From the NCBI GenBank assembly GCA_003255065.1, contig QAOA01004877.1, positions 848,627 to 912,626 of the forward strand: a DNA stretch of 64,000 bases. The letters are read 5' to 3'. Positions 21,886 through 34,800 of this stretch are shown here, in pieces (within the stretch, counting starts at the first letter, position 1; every line of letters begins with the position of its first letter). The stretch comes from Cercis canadensis (taxonomy: Eukaryota > Streptophyta > Magnoliopsida > Fabales > Fabaceae). A program made the translations under genes and the position numbers. The notes under the pieces were generated by a model, which saw nothing but the letters and a program-made list of their open reading frames with translations, was not told the DNA's origin and did not search any database.

Positions 21886-22433
21886 CTTAAGTTCACATGA
21901 ATATTACAATTTAATAATAAAATTACATATTTATGATACTTTTTAATTTAATTATTTAAATATTACAATTTTAAAAAAATTAAAAAAAAAAGTCTAAAGG
22001 GTGGGAACCACCCTTCCCACCAGCAACCACGAGGCATGCTCCTACCGGATGCACACATGACTACTGGCATGTCCTGTATTTAATTTACTTCACGCCAGCT
22101 GCCACACTAGAAATGGATAATATTGTACTTTACTTTACTTAAATACTCTTGTGCAATACTTTACTTTACTTCACGTAACCTTTTTTCAAGCTTTTCAAAG
22201 CATTTTTTTAGGCTTTTCAAAGACAAGCAAGCGCAGCAGGCAAGGAGGATGGAACATGCCAACTAATGTATGGCGTGTCCGGTGGAGACACGTCATGTGG
22301 CAGTTAATTATCCAGTGATTTCCACCTGTCTAAATTTGTCTTTTTTTTGTTTTTTAAAAATTATAATATTTAAGTAATTAAGTTATAAAATATGATAAAT
22401 GTGTAATTTTGTTACTATATTAAAATATTTAAG
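21886..22433. mobile_element. Foldback/MITE-like element with about 100-bp imperfect inverted ends
   Basis: The left arm (about 21886-22000) and right arm (about 22325-22433) align as inverted repeats. Examples are AAAATTACATATTTAT against AAAATTACACATTTAT, and TTAATTATTTAAATATTACA against TTAATTACTTAAATATTATA. Some pairing continues inwards (GTCTAAAGGGTGGGAACCAC against ATTTAGACAGGTGGAAATCAC with changes). The roughly 320-bp centre has no open frame. Exact ends and target duplication are unclear. Confidence 0.6.
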
Positions 22434-22442
22434 TCAATGAGT

Positions 22443-22886
22443 CCAACATTATTTTTTTTTTTTTGGTAAAGTAACGGGGCTAAATGCCCAAAAGAAATAC
22501 CAATTACAAACCAGAAATAGGGGGCAAGATATACCCCAGCTCATCATATACTCGCAGACGTAACAATGCATGCGGAGGAGAAGAGAGATGCATGGCACCC
22601 AAGGCTTGAACAAGGCTAAAGTTAGCCAACCAATCGGCAGAGTTATTCTCTTTTCTGTCCGTATGCTGAATCTTAACGTGCCAATCCTTCTTTAACAAAC
22701 CAGAAATCATGTTCATCAGCTGCAAGTGCTTCCCACCAAAGTTGTCCTTGCAAGAGAGACTCTTAACAACATATAGGAAATCACTCTCCAAAACAACCAC
22801 CTTGTACCCCAAACGCCACGCCATCTCCAGTCCTTCCAAAATGCCCCAAAGTTCAGCGCAAAACGCAGTGGTGTACCAACATTATT
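22443..22886 (-). mobile_element. 5'-truncated LINE with RNase H domain, poly(A) tail and 11-bp target duplication
   Basis: CCAACATTATT occurs at 22443-22453 and again at 22876-22886. Between them, read on the minus strand, lies a 5'-truncated LINE ending in a short A tail (T-run on the + strand at about 22454-22464). The coding remnant starts within the RNase H fold (AELWGILEGLEMAWRLGYKV), keeps LESDFLYVV and the NSADWLANF signature, and stops at 22504. Everything upstream (endonuclease, reverse transcriptase) is missing. The clean target duplication and open frame indicate fairly recent target-primed insertion. Confidence 0.88.
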
Positions 22887-24261
22887 GTTTATTTGGTTTA
22901 GTAAATTTCATTTAGTTCCTCCTATGAAATATTTACTCTTAATGTTATATGGTTATTATATTTACGTGTAGTTATCATGTTTAAAAATAAATAAAACAAC
23001 TATGTATATAAATAGAATAGTCATGTAATATCAAAGAGTATTTTAAATATTTTATATGATATGGAGAAACGAAATTAAAATTCAACTATGTTTAGTACCA
23101 AAAAATAATTTTTTATCAACTTGAAGACCAAACAATAATTTTTCTCAATAACCATGTCATTTAAGACGTCAGTATAATATATTTATTTAAAATGAAAATC
23201 ATTTATTCTGAAATAACTGTAAATAACGAAAATGAAAATTTTATCTTATGTCCATCAAAGACCCAAAAATTACTGTAATTTTTTTACATTATTAAAAATA
23301 AATAAAACTTAGGTCAATAAAACAATTTTGATTGGATAAATAATAATTATTATTATTAATTTAATGAATATTTACTCATTTAAATATGTTAATTTTTTTT
23401 CGGGTGGAAAATATGTTAATATTAATAGGATGAAATGATTTTTAAATGAATATAAAAACTACTAGGAAACACGACAAATATAGCAAAGAGAAGTAGAGAA
23501 CAATGATCATTCAGCTTTTTTTTTTGGTACGTTAATTTAGTTGAATGAATTAGTACTACTAATAATATCTACATTTTGTAGCATTTTGACATCCAAATAC
23601 AAATTTGTTATTGGTAATGATTTATCCAAGGTTCGCAAGTATCCTAATTTTCATGTTTTTTAAGGAGTATTAAACACTATGTATATGAAAATTTAATATC
23701 TAAAAATATTCCACATTCAACACAAAATATTAAGTTATTCACATACCGAACACAAACATCGAATATAGATGTAATATTTTTTTCTTACAATCTAAAATGC
23801 ATAATGTAAAGACAAGAAAGCCAACTACAACACTGGCGTTTGAAAACTAGAACTCTCAGAATAATTTTACCACATAAGAACTTCATCGAAGACATTTCCA
23901 ATTCTCTATTGATACAGATCCATATCGAAGTCATGAATGGAAACTCTTTCGGTCCTTCTAGCGTGAGAGATGCCATCTAACAAAGCAACATCGTAAATAA
24001 TAGTAGCAGGCCGGCACCCTTGGAAGCGGCCCCAAAGAATACAAAGGTAAACGTTAACAATACCAGAACTAGTAAGAGATTGATACTTCGCTCAAAATTT
24101 TACTTAGTTCTCACCATACAATCCACTGATCTGCTACAACTCAATTGCTCAAGGGGAAGATTGAACATGCTACGTTAATATTAGTAATATAATATAGACT
24201 CAAGAAAATGGTGGTATATATCACTATAACCACCACAAGAAATCGAAGCCTCCAAACGTTT
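22887..24261. other. Intergenic; includes dispersed AT-rich repeat copy
   Basis: AT-rich DNA. About 22968-23140 is an inverted copy of the sequence at 17521-17700. The 3' UTR of aspartate kinase is expected just right of about 23800. No other gene is visible. Confidence 0.5.
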
Positions 24262-27200
24262 CTATGATAATGCAGGAACAGAACCATTTGCAGATTTGTA
24301 CTCAATCTCTAGCTCAGAGAGCTCACTCTCAAAGAAAGCTGAGTGGAGAGCCCGGACACACTGCTCTGCTTCACTGTCATTGACAACCAAAGAGATATTC
24401 ACCTGGTGGGTAATAAAACAGGAACCGTCAGAACATGTAACAACGAATATTTACATGTCTAGTATAGGAACTGATTGCCCCCACTTCTTAGGTCATACCC
24501 AAGGCTTAAACTAAACAACCCCAAAATCTGGAAAGCCTCGTAAAAACAATATGTTGATGAAGCAATTTCATGCCATCATTGTTATAAATATGCTTGATCG
24601 CCTCCCCCGTTCCCCCAAAACTTACGTGCATGCAAACGTGCTGGCACTCATGCATATAAACAGCAAATACAAATTCCATGGAGTCTGGGAGGTCTTACAT
24701 CCCAGGCTGCGTCCAAAAATGACACATGCAAGCCTTTGTCTGAGGTAGAAAAGGCCAATAACTTCCTAATAGCATGTACAAGGGAGATAATATGAAGTTG
24801 ATTAGGTAAATACCTTAGATGCCCCCTGAGAGATCATCTGAACACTGACCCCAAGGGTTCGAAGAACATGAAATGCCTGCAATAACACATCAATCAATGA
24901 TTACTGAAGGCCAAACTACAAAGAAGAGGCACTCTAAACTCTCTAAAAAATAGATATTCCCCAAATAAAGAGAGAAAAGCAAGGGAGGGAGAGAACCATA
25001 TAGTCATCTTATTACAATAAAAGAGCAATTAAAACTGTAAATATATCAAAAGAAAACTTAGGTGGTTAAGCATAGAACAGGGAACAATTTGAAAATAGAA
25101 AGAACATAATACAGAACCTTCTCCAATATCTGTGATGACCTCTGAACATTTCCAATGAGAGAAATGATTGATCTGTTTTGGAGGAGATCTACCACGGCAA
25201 TTTTCTCCAGTTCCTCAACAACATAGTCAAGTTCCTGGTCAAAGAAGATAAGCCATGACAGTAAATTATATTTATGCAGTGGACAGAAAACAGAAACTTT
25301 CCACATGACATATTCATTGGATAAGCATGTGCTTGTTTAAGTGTATAACTAGGTGACCTCATGCAGATAAACATTATGGGGGCGTTCAGTACACCGGCAT
25401 TTTCATACCACTATATAAAATACACAGTATCTAGGATAGGACATTTTGAATGCCTACATCATGGGAATGTAACAAAAGGAACATACTATCTTACACTTGC
25501 CTGCTGAATTAGCTCTCTGCTCCATAGCTTTGATGGATCCAATGTCAAGGAAATACTGACTTCACTTGTAGCTACAACATCTACTGATATGCCTAAATCT
25601 TCAAAGATTGAAAAGACCTGCATGGGTATGGAGAAGTGAAGACAGGAACGAATTTCAAGAACTACGAGGGCAACTTATCCTCCTTTGTACTCCTTTATTC
25701 TCATTCTATACCTCTGTTAAGGAGGATATCATATCCTCTTCTTTTGTACTCCTTCATTCCTCTATCTAATAAAGTTTCTGCTTCTATTAAAAGAAAAAAA
25801 GGCCTGATATGCAAAAAAAAATTACAAGACAGATATGCCAGGAATTAGCTTTCTCACCTTAGCAAGGAAACCAAACTGACCAAGCATGCGAGTGCTTACA
25901 ATATCCAACATGGTCACATTACGTTTCAAAACAATGCTAGTTAGTACTGCCTGCAAGTGGAAAATGGAAAACTTAACATAGTATAAAATCTTCCATACAA
26001 TAATGGTACTATATATGCCAAGACTCAATCACAGCGAACCTTGCTCATATCTCTTGCTTTGGTGATGAGAGTACCCGGAGCTTTAGGGTTGTACGAATTT
26101 TTAACTCTAACAGGAATATCACCTTCCCTAGCAGGTCTCATGGACTGTGGATGCAGCACCTGCAAAAGGACCAAACCAGAGAAATGGTTTAATGGATTTG
26201 CCTTTCATCTAGCTAGGCTAAGGTAGACACCTTTATTCTGATACCCCAAAAGAAACATGCTATGCATGATAGAACTACAGGTGATAACATCCCTTGCACT
26301 AAGTTTAACAACAAATTCAGCCAACCACACACAAACATCTGAGTGATACAAGCTTCTTCTTCTTTTTTTTCCGATAAAAAAGAGCGATACAAGCTTGTTA
26401 ACAATACTAGTTTGAGATTGGGAGAACCTCAAGTCAATGGCCCAAAAGAAATTTAATCTAGTTTCTAGTAGAAATTTGATGCCAAATTAGTGGTATGCAA
26501 GGCATTTAACAGCATAGTAACAACAGAACTAGATAAGTGAATATAGAAATACCTGAGCACCAAAATAAGCAAGCTCAGCAGCCTCATCAAATGTCAAGTA
26601 CGGGACAGGCTCTGCTTGTGGACATATATGTGGATCACAAGTTAAAACGCCATCAACATCTTTCCATACCTGTTTAAGGGATTGAAATCAACTTTGTTTC
26701 CTTTTTGTCCCCATTTAAATAATGAACAAGCTATGGCAGTTATGTAGAAAATTTTGCAGCATTTCATGCTAGTATTTAAAACATTTTCAAATCAACCTCT
26801 TCATTCCCTACTATCTGAATCAACCCCAACATCTAACCACCAATTCAACACGCAAAGCAAGGGACATGCTTTTGACATGCACATCTAGGTGTCTAATACC
26901 TGAATCTCAGGCAACCCTAGTGCCTTCCCAATTGTTGTAGCTGTCAAATCACTACCCCCTCTACCCAGTGTTGTGACTGCACATGATTTCCGCGCCTGAA
27001 AGAAGAAATAAGTCTTACACCATTTTTCTAACTTGAGAATCTCTCATTCTCACAAAGTAAACATCCAGAGAAGAAAAGAGAGTGGGGGAATTGGAAAAGA
27101 AAAGCATCAGAAAGACCTTTCCGAGGAAGCCTGTAACAATTGGAATTGCAGGATTATAAACCCAATCACCATGTAATCTCTTTGCAACAGCTGGATAAGT

Positions 27201-29152
27201 TGCTTCCAAAATATCCGCATTCGTGAAGTCATCCGTGGTAATGAAACCAATATCAAATGCATCATACTGCCAGACCATTAAATTAGCAACAAAACACTAT
27301 AATCAGGAAGCACAAATCAAAATCTGAAGAACTTTTTCAAAGTTGGACTAACTTCATTAGAAATTAAAAAACTAAAAACTTCTTCGTTGCAAAATGACTT
27401 AGATAAGTAAATTGGGAACACTTACTTGACGGGCCTTAACACCCATTTTATTAAGATATGCAGCAAAGATCCTAGTGGACATGCACTCTCCAAATGAAAC
27501 TAAATAGTCTTTAGTCCTTAGAGTCAACTCTTTCATCATAGCAATCCCTTTGAGAAGTTGCTCCAATTCTTCTAGATGCTCTGGAATGTTCCCACACGTA
27601 ATAGCAAGACACCAATAGAAATGAGTACAACCAAGTGAAATTTATAAAAATCAATAAATTAGAAGTATTTATAAAAATTCTGGAGGGTGGAAACCTGAAT
27701 ATGCAATTGTTCATTAGTTTTAAAGATTGAGAGTTGATAAATTACATTTTGTAATGCATGTATATTGATTGTTGATTAATTCTCCTCCTAGGATGTATAA
27801 GCAATTCTATGATCTGTGATCATCGACACAAATGAAATTATTTTTTCCTAATCTTATGCAATGAGCTATTATTTCCTCATGGAGATGCATGCCATAACAA
27901 GCTCAACCAGTGGTATACCCATTTTTTCCTGTGGCAACAATCACAATTCTGGTATACAATTTTATCTCACTTATAAGATGACCAATTTTATAGTCTCCTA
28001 GTTAATAAAGCAACACAACCAATGGATATGCAGTTTGAACTGCTTGTCCTGGTCAAGAAACACATGTTAGTCCTAAAACCAAAAAAGCAGGGTCACCACC
28101 TCCTTACAGTTCAATTTGCATGTTCATTACTTTTTTAAAATAGAATAAGACTTTGCATTCTCAATTCCAAGGTAGTTGTAACAGAGAAAGCTCTTTAATT
28201 TAGCAAGCGACTTCAAGATATGTTCATAAATCTCAGTTTCATAATTCAATGAAAGACACAGTTATAGAGTCATACAAACAACAAAAATAGTCTTGTGAAT
28301 AAACTCAATTGACCAAATATATATTCTGCATCCATAAGCCAATTGATCCCACTCTTCAATGCATTGACAGAGCTTTCCAATCTAACCAACAATTGATCTA
28401 ATGTGGAAGAAGGTAACTCACTTGCAATAACAGAACTGTCCACTCCAAGCTCATCCATAGTCCTGAATAAGATAAGAACATTCAGGGAGAATGCATTAAT
28501 TAATTAGAATGTGGAAGAATTGTTTTAATTTTCATTACTCAGAGAAAGGCTAAAAAGGAAACTCATTGATCTTGCCTGAGATGTAGGTCTTTTATAAAAC
28601 TGAGCTCATCAATAGTTGAAACATTGATAACCCCACAACTAACAGCTTTTTCACCAGCCTGAAAAGTGAAAAACCCAGCTCTTTATGAATGTTGCTTGAG
28701 TAGCAGAACGGAGAAACGATATTGGCACAAAACAAAATGCGAAACAATACCAGTAAAAGCTTGTTAGTTGTCTTTCCCATCGCAGAGAGAACAATTATAG
28801 GCCTCTCTTCTGGAAAGCTTAGTATAAGGCTAGCAACCTCTCTCATCCTCTCTGCAGTAGCCACCGATGAACCACCAAACTTCATGACACACGTGAATTG
28901 TTTCTCAGCTTCACCAAAGCTCCAATTTTCAGCCTCATTCTTCTCAAGTATGTCACTTTTTACCGCCTTGCAACTGACACTAAATGCCACCTTTTCACTA
29001 GAAACTCTTCTTGTACAACATAACCGGGAAGCAGGAGCAACAGATGCTGCAAAACCAATTCGCTGTGACAATAGAGGTTGGCATTGCAAATTCCTCCTCC
29101 AAGTCACGGCGTAGGTATTTTTAACCCCGCAAAGCTGCAACGCGCTTGCCAT
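24262..29152 (-). CDS. AK: Monofunctional aspartate kinase, plastid
   Basis: First enzyme of Lys/Thr/Met/Ile synthesis: phosphorylates aspartate. Thirteen coding exons in phase give 564 aa: 28751-29152, 28576-28658, 28422-28462, 27426-27580, 27117-27266, 26900-26995, 26553-26669, 26040-26159, 25858-25950, 25501-25617, 25118-25234, 24814-24876, 24262-24402. Residues 1 to about 80 form a Ser/Arg-rich transit peptide. [10 protein letters not shown] (89-98) begins the kinase fold; [15 protein letters not shown] and [12 protein letters not shown] are intact. Two C-terminal ACT domains (from about 400) include [16 protein letters not shown] and [13 protein letters not shown], the lysine-binding regulatory region. 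Introns 2 and 10 begin with GC rather than GT. It matches Arabidopsis AK1-AK3 (about 545-570 aa). Which feedback type it is (Lys alone or Lys plus SAM) cannot be told by eye. Confidence 0.95.
25655..25801 (+). mobile_element. Possible LINE 3' end in AK intron 9
   Basis: A pyrimidine-rich stretch (TCCTTTGTACTCCTTTATTC, then a similar copy) ends TCTAATAAAGTTTCTGCTTC followed by A-rich sequence. This is the usual look of a plant LINE 3' terminus. No target duplication was found. Confidence 0.35.
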
Positions 29153-29170
29153 GCTTATTTAGCTAACGGG

Positions 29171-29468
29171 CTGCGAGAAGTTGAGCAAATAAATTGCTTA
29201 CTCCTACAAGTTATTTCGACAAATAGCTCGAATGCCAAAGAACTACCAAAGATCTGTATCAGTTATCAGTGAAAGGCTGCAACTTTCCAAAGCTCGATCT
29301 GCAACTTACCCACCACTTAATTCAGTCACAATATTACATTGGGTTGCAGATTACTCGTAACAATGAATGACATATTTTTAATTGACTACCCTCCATTTCA
29401 GCTGAAGAGAAGTTTTCCAAATAAGAAGCCAAAAATATAATATCAGGAGAAATTTAAAAAGAAAATAC
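29171..29468 (-). other. Probable 5' UTR intron of aspartate kinase
   Basis: Upstream of the AK start on the minus strand, a donor (AAG|GTATTTTC) lies at 29468 and an acceptor (TTCTCGCAG) ends at 29171, only 18 nt before the ATG. The upstream leader also holds a telo-box-like TTAGGGTTT at 29552-29560. Inferred from splice signals only. Confidence 0.5.
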
Positions 29469-30192
29469 CTTCAAAGAAAGAGCTTCAGAAGGTGGAAATG
29501 CACGGGTGAGTTCTTCACAAGAAGCAGCGACTATTAAACAATGAAGAAATGTTAGGGTTTTGCGTAATCTGGTTCCTTCAGAAAGATCAAAAGAAGCCCT
29601 ATGGCCGTCTCACTTTTGACCCCGAGCTTCCAAGCTCTGAAGGAATGCCAGGAAGCTGGCTCCCGCGGCGGCTCTCGTTTTCAGAAAAAGAATAACCAAA
29701 ACGTGTTCTAATTAGTATTTGCCGAGAAGCCGTCCCGAGGTTTCAGTTGAACCAACGGCGGAGATTGAATTTTGAGCCTGCCAGAGTGGATCCCACAGGA
29801 ATTGCCAGTTTTAACGAAGAAAAATTCAGACCATCGTGTAGATGAGCTAAAAGCATCGAACGGTGACGATGAGTACCGTTTTGGACAGATATGTCACCTG
29901 ATACAGCAGAACTACGTTCCGGGCTGAACGCTGATTTAAAAATCGATGGTCGATATGGTATCTGAACTTTGAAGCATGGACTGTTGTGGAGTTGAATCCT
30001 ACGTGGACCATTTGTGTCTGGCGGTGCGCCGATTCGCAGTCTGTGGGTGAGACAGATATTCATATTCGGATGTTTAGTCGACCACTAAAAAAAGAGTGAT
30101 CAGACTTGCTAAATTATTAGTCACAAACCAGTGGCCTCCTTTTGTTTAAAGGAAATATGTTGTGTTAGCTTGTGATTATTATTTTTTTCTGA

Positions 30193-30348
30193 TTAAACGC
30201 AATGCAAAAATGTAAAGTATGACTAAGAACAAAAAAACAGCAAAACACCAAGCAAATAACATATTATATTCTTATCTAATCACACAGCGCTTGTGATTAG
30301 ACAATAATATAATATGTTATTTGTTTGGTGTTTTGTTCTCAATCATGC

Positions 30349-30394
<46 letters not shown>

Positions 30395-30407
30395 TTGCAT
30401 TGCATTT
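30193..30407. mobile_element. MITE-like hairpin element with internal (AT)n
   Basis: The inner arms 30241-30284 and 30291-30335 are near-perfect inverted repeats of about 44 bp (AACACCAAGCAAATAACATA against the reverse of the right arm) with a loop of about 6 nt. Outer matching blocks (AAACGCAATGCAA on the left, TTGCATTGCATTT on the right) place the ends at about 30195 and 30407. The right half is expanded by an AT microsatellite. No target duplication is certain. Confidence 0.7.
30351..30393. repeat. (AT)n microsatellite
   Basis: About 21 AT units in a row inside the right half of the hairpin element. Confidence 0.95.
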
Positions 30408-31838
30408 TTACTTGTTCTCACTTTCCTATTTTTGGACTTACCTCCATTCTCCCTCTAATCTGGTCAAAGATGGATGGTTGTTATAATTTTCTTCCTTAAT
30501 ATATATAAATATAAATTATGTCATTTTCTACCCATAAAAAATAAGAGTAATAGGTATTGGCCACTAGTTAGTGGCATATCCTAATTAGGGGTGTTTAAAT
30601 TAATCTCAAATCATAACACTAAAAAGCTAAAGCATAACGAATTAAAATAAAAAAATAAAACAATGACATGTGTGTTTAATGGTACTTCTTCTAATTTTTA
30701 AAATTAGAAAATTTGATGTCATGAATTTTATTTCTTCTCTGTATTTTTTTTCTCCTTCTTCATCAACTTATGCTCTTATGTAATAAAAAAATAAAAAATA
30801 AAGGTTAACGATGGTCAAATAATATTAAGATTGTTCTTAAAAATTATAAATTTTATGTTCAAATTTATAGTTGTAGTCAAAAATATAAAACAAAAAAAAA
30901 AAAGTCAATGATCTTTATCCTAATGGTATCTCACCACGTCATAAGTATCAGGATGTTATTTAATTGATTGATTCACTTCATTTTTCTTTTTGCCAGAAGA
31001 ACTTCGCGCTTTCTTTTAGGACGCCTAGAGATTCAGCTCATCTTAACTCTTCATATTTCCCCAGCTGCAACAGAATGATATTCGAGACCAGAATTATACT
31101 CCACTGTGTTAAAGCTTTTCCTCCGATTCACTTTTTAATTTCTTTAAGAAAAAAAAAAAGACAAAATCTTCATGTTTATCCAGAAATAAAAATAAAGATG
31201 TTTTTATAATTTTAACTAAAAAAGAGAGACAGTTTATACATAATAACCACGACAAGGGGACAGTTACTCAATTTTTTTCAAAATGAAATGCTTGGCGGGA
31301 GCATAGGACAAGGCCAGGGTAAATAATTGATTTACGGTATTCCATCAAAAAAGGAAAAATATCCGATTTTCGGTAGAATCAATTTTATGTTTGTGAGGAT
31401 ACTTGACATACTCAAACAACTTCAGAAAATTGGTATCATATAAACATCACCATTATGATGCATGAAATTGCTAACAATTTCCTCAAGCATCGGAGGCGTA
31501 ACAAAGCTCCTCCTTCCAATGAAATTCAAAATTAAATAGGCATAAATTTTTATAAAAAATCATCGAGGACAATGGCAAAGAAGAAGCAAACAACAAAACA
31601 TGTTTATTCCATAACTTAAAAGATAACAACATAAGTTTTCTTTGCTTGAAAGCAAGATTAAGAAAAATCCAGAGCTAACTCAGCCTACAGATATTAGCTA
31701 ACCTATTTGATCTTGGCCTGGGTATTCCTTTACATACGGAAGTAAGAAGCAATTGCATTTACAAACTGCTTGAGGTACAGTAACTACAGTTAGTGCCTCT
31801 ATTGGTAAGGGTAGCAATTACCAAATACTTCAGTCACA

Positions 31839-34800
31839 TCATACATGGAAACCCGCTGAATCCAACAGCACAGCTTTGATTTGCTCAGGAAGGACATCCT
31901 GGCCTTCTCTGCATTGCTGGTAAGCAACAAGAGAAAGTAAGGATAAAAAACAAAACTAAATATAGAGTGCTACCAACCAAATAGTCAATGAGCTCAAGAT
32001 TTAAACAAACATCAGTTCTCATTATCGAATAAACCCGAGAGAATAAAATCCTCTCATATTCTCTTCTGAATAAGTTGAGATAATTCACAAGGATCCTTGA
32101 TCCTTCTTAAATTTACTAAAACTGTGATCCCTTTCATCTAAGGAGACATTTGGCATGCTGTAATCTTTGATTCCTCCATAATCTTGAACTAAGGGATATT
32201 TAAGATTCCCTTGTTTGGTATGACAATTGGAGTAATCTTACATCCATACCACATTGAATTACAGGGTGTAATGATACGTGTGTAATCTAGTACCAGCAAA
32301 GCAAACACCTTAAATCAACTCTGTAACCTAAGATTACATGGAATCTGAAATTACAAGGGGAAGATTACAGCATACCAAACACCTCCTAAAATACACCTTA
32401 TAATTAAGAGAGTGAAATATAATCAATGGTTTGGATTCTCATGAACAACAGGGTCATTGAATTATAAGTCATGGATTTATTCCCATTAAGTCTTAAAGGA
32501 GCAAAGCATCCTAAGTTCTAACCCCAAAGTAAATGAATCAGCCAAACAGGAGGAGGAGGAGGAAGGGGACAAGAGACAGAGCGAGACCACAAGGTTTAAG
32601 GTTTGGCTCACCATGCTTGTCATCTAAATAGGGTGCCATAAAATAATTGATGGATACTTCTCTACAAGTTCATAACATTAGGAGGTACTCTGTTGAGCAA
32701 CTTGTAAGATATTTCTGAGAAAGGGAATTGGGTTCTCAAACTCAGGTATCATTGTCTGTGACTTCATTTAACTTTCTTGTTGCCACCTAGTCAAATTTCT
32801 TTTATTCCATCTCAGCCCATCCAGAATTTTCTAATTTCTCTCTCTAGATAATTTTTTTCAAAAGAATCGGCCAAGACACCAAATTCAAACCTAAATTGTT
32901 TATCCTAGCATTTGCTACAATTCCCTAATGGCAAATTTTTGGTATAACTTAAGTAGACAACAATACCGAACATTTATGATTACATTTGTCAGATGTAGAC
33001 AGGCGCTGAGCATCAATTGGAAGAATAATTAAATGTGAAATGGTAGGCAAAGTGCTCAAAAAATAAATGAAATTTTATAAGACAAATGTTGCTTTGGAAC
33101 TAGGCATTGGAGAAAGAACCATACCTCAGCTCTGAAAACATCTAAAGCGAAGCCATTGAAACAGCTAATAACAGCTTGCTGAACATCCAATCCAAGGTTA
33201 TCCAGAGCCCTCATAGTGGACAACAAAAGACCTGGTCTGCGGCTGCAAAACATATGGATGTTGACAGCTCTCCCTTCCCTTACCCTAACCTCCACCTATA
33301 AATTTCAGAGACACACAAGTCAAGTCAAAGCAATTTCCTCAATCGCCTTGCATATGGATTCTGAAAACATAAAAAGACTTTCTGAATCTAGTTGCTGATC
33401 CTCAGTTTCCACTAATACAGCTTCGTGGTCTACACCACCACATAACATCAAGACATACTAACCACAGATAAGTTCATTTTCAAAAACAAATGTGAGATTT
33501 CTCAATATTAGATATTATTCAGTTCTATCACTTAAATAAAATAATCAGATTTTTTTTTCTTGAATTAAGTAAATATTAGAAATAGATTTTACAAATACTA
33601 TTATTGAAAGACAAGAAAGGACTGAAACAAAAGAAAAGGCCAGTCAAATTTATTTCAACTATTTTCGTATATTCGCATGTCAAATACATGTCCTGTTTTA
33701 GCTATTAGAGATTAGAACCATCTATGTTGACATGATGTGTGTTACATGGCTACACCCATACTTAACATGATGACCACCAATCTATCTACAATAGGCCATA
33801 GCTGTGTTTCACAATTTACATACTGAAGCTGAAGCATCCAAGTTACACGGACAAGTGCATAGATCATATTCCTAATGGACATTAAAAATGCCAAAGCCAC
33901 CAAAACAATGACAGAGAAAAAGAATAGAAGATGATGATGAAATAGTGAGGTCACAACAATAGAATTAGAGAAGACAATTTCTCAAAGATTCATGTGGGCT
34001 TAGCACCTTTCCCCTATAAGGATCCAGAATGTTTTCAATTTATAGGATCTAACTATAATATCCTTCTCTCATGATTTTTTTTTTCTCCCCCCCTAAAGGA
34101 TTGAAATGTCTTAATACAATGTAGATGATTTTGTCAACTATACTGTTCATTTCCCAGACAAAAGGACTTCTGATACAGGGCATGCAGTATAAATTTGAAG
34201 TCATCAGCAAGTGTCCCGTTTACAAAAACAGATGAAACATTGGACCCCACTGTTGGTGGTAGGACATGTTCAGTAACTCACATTTAAATTTGCCCGAGTT
34301 TCCGAAAATTAATTCGTATTTCATAACACACACTAGTAAAGCACAAATTGTGTAATCCCATGTAGTGGTTCTGCAACAAATTTGGTAAACGGTCCACATT
34401 CATGAAATATCCAGACTGAACTTCCAACATTTTTAGCAGGTGGGCACCCTATATGATGCAAGTCATACAGGAAGAGGAGACATTCACTCAAATTGTGTGC
34501 TCTAAATCATCACCTAATTTGCATCTATGTGAAGGTCAAATGTCACAGTCATGAACATTATCTGCAAGAATAAGCTAATGTACTGCAAGTGAAGAATAAC
34601 AATTTTATTTTAAAATGAACAAAAATTACCCTTGCAGGTTGGTTTTTTGGGCTTGGCAAGGAGCTAGGGCATAGTTCTTCCTTGACCCGGCAGGGAAGAG
34701 TTGGTGGAGTGGGTGTCAAAGGGTGAAAGCTTGTAGAAGATGGCAGCAATGAACCAGGAGGAGTTGACTCCAGCTCATTATGCAGATCATTAATGCGCTG

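Larger units (their letters stand above)
29469..31838. other. Intergenic between aspartate kinase and ICE1
   Basis: AK promoter and leader (29469-29700) head left, and the ICE1 3' region lies at the right end. In between are a 106-codon minus-strand frame (29743-30063) that I do not recognise, a foldback element at about 30.2-30.4 kb and AT-rich sequence. Confidence 0.5.

Noticed and set aside
29743-30063. 106-codon minus-strand open frame upstream of aspartate kinase
   Set aside because: No recognisable motif, no splice context, and it lies in a promoter region; probably chance.
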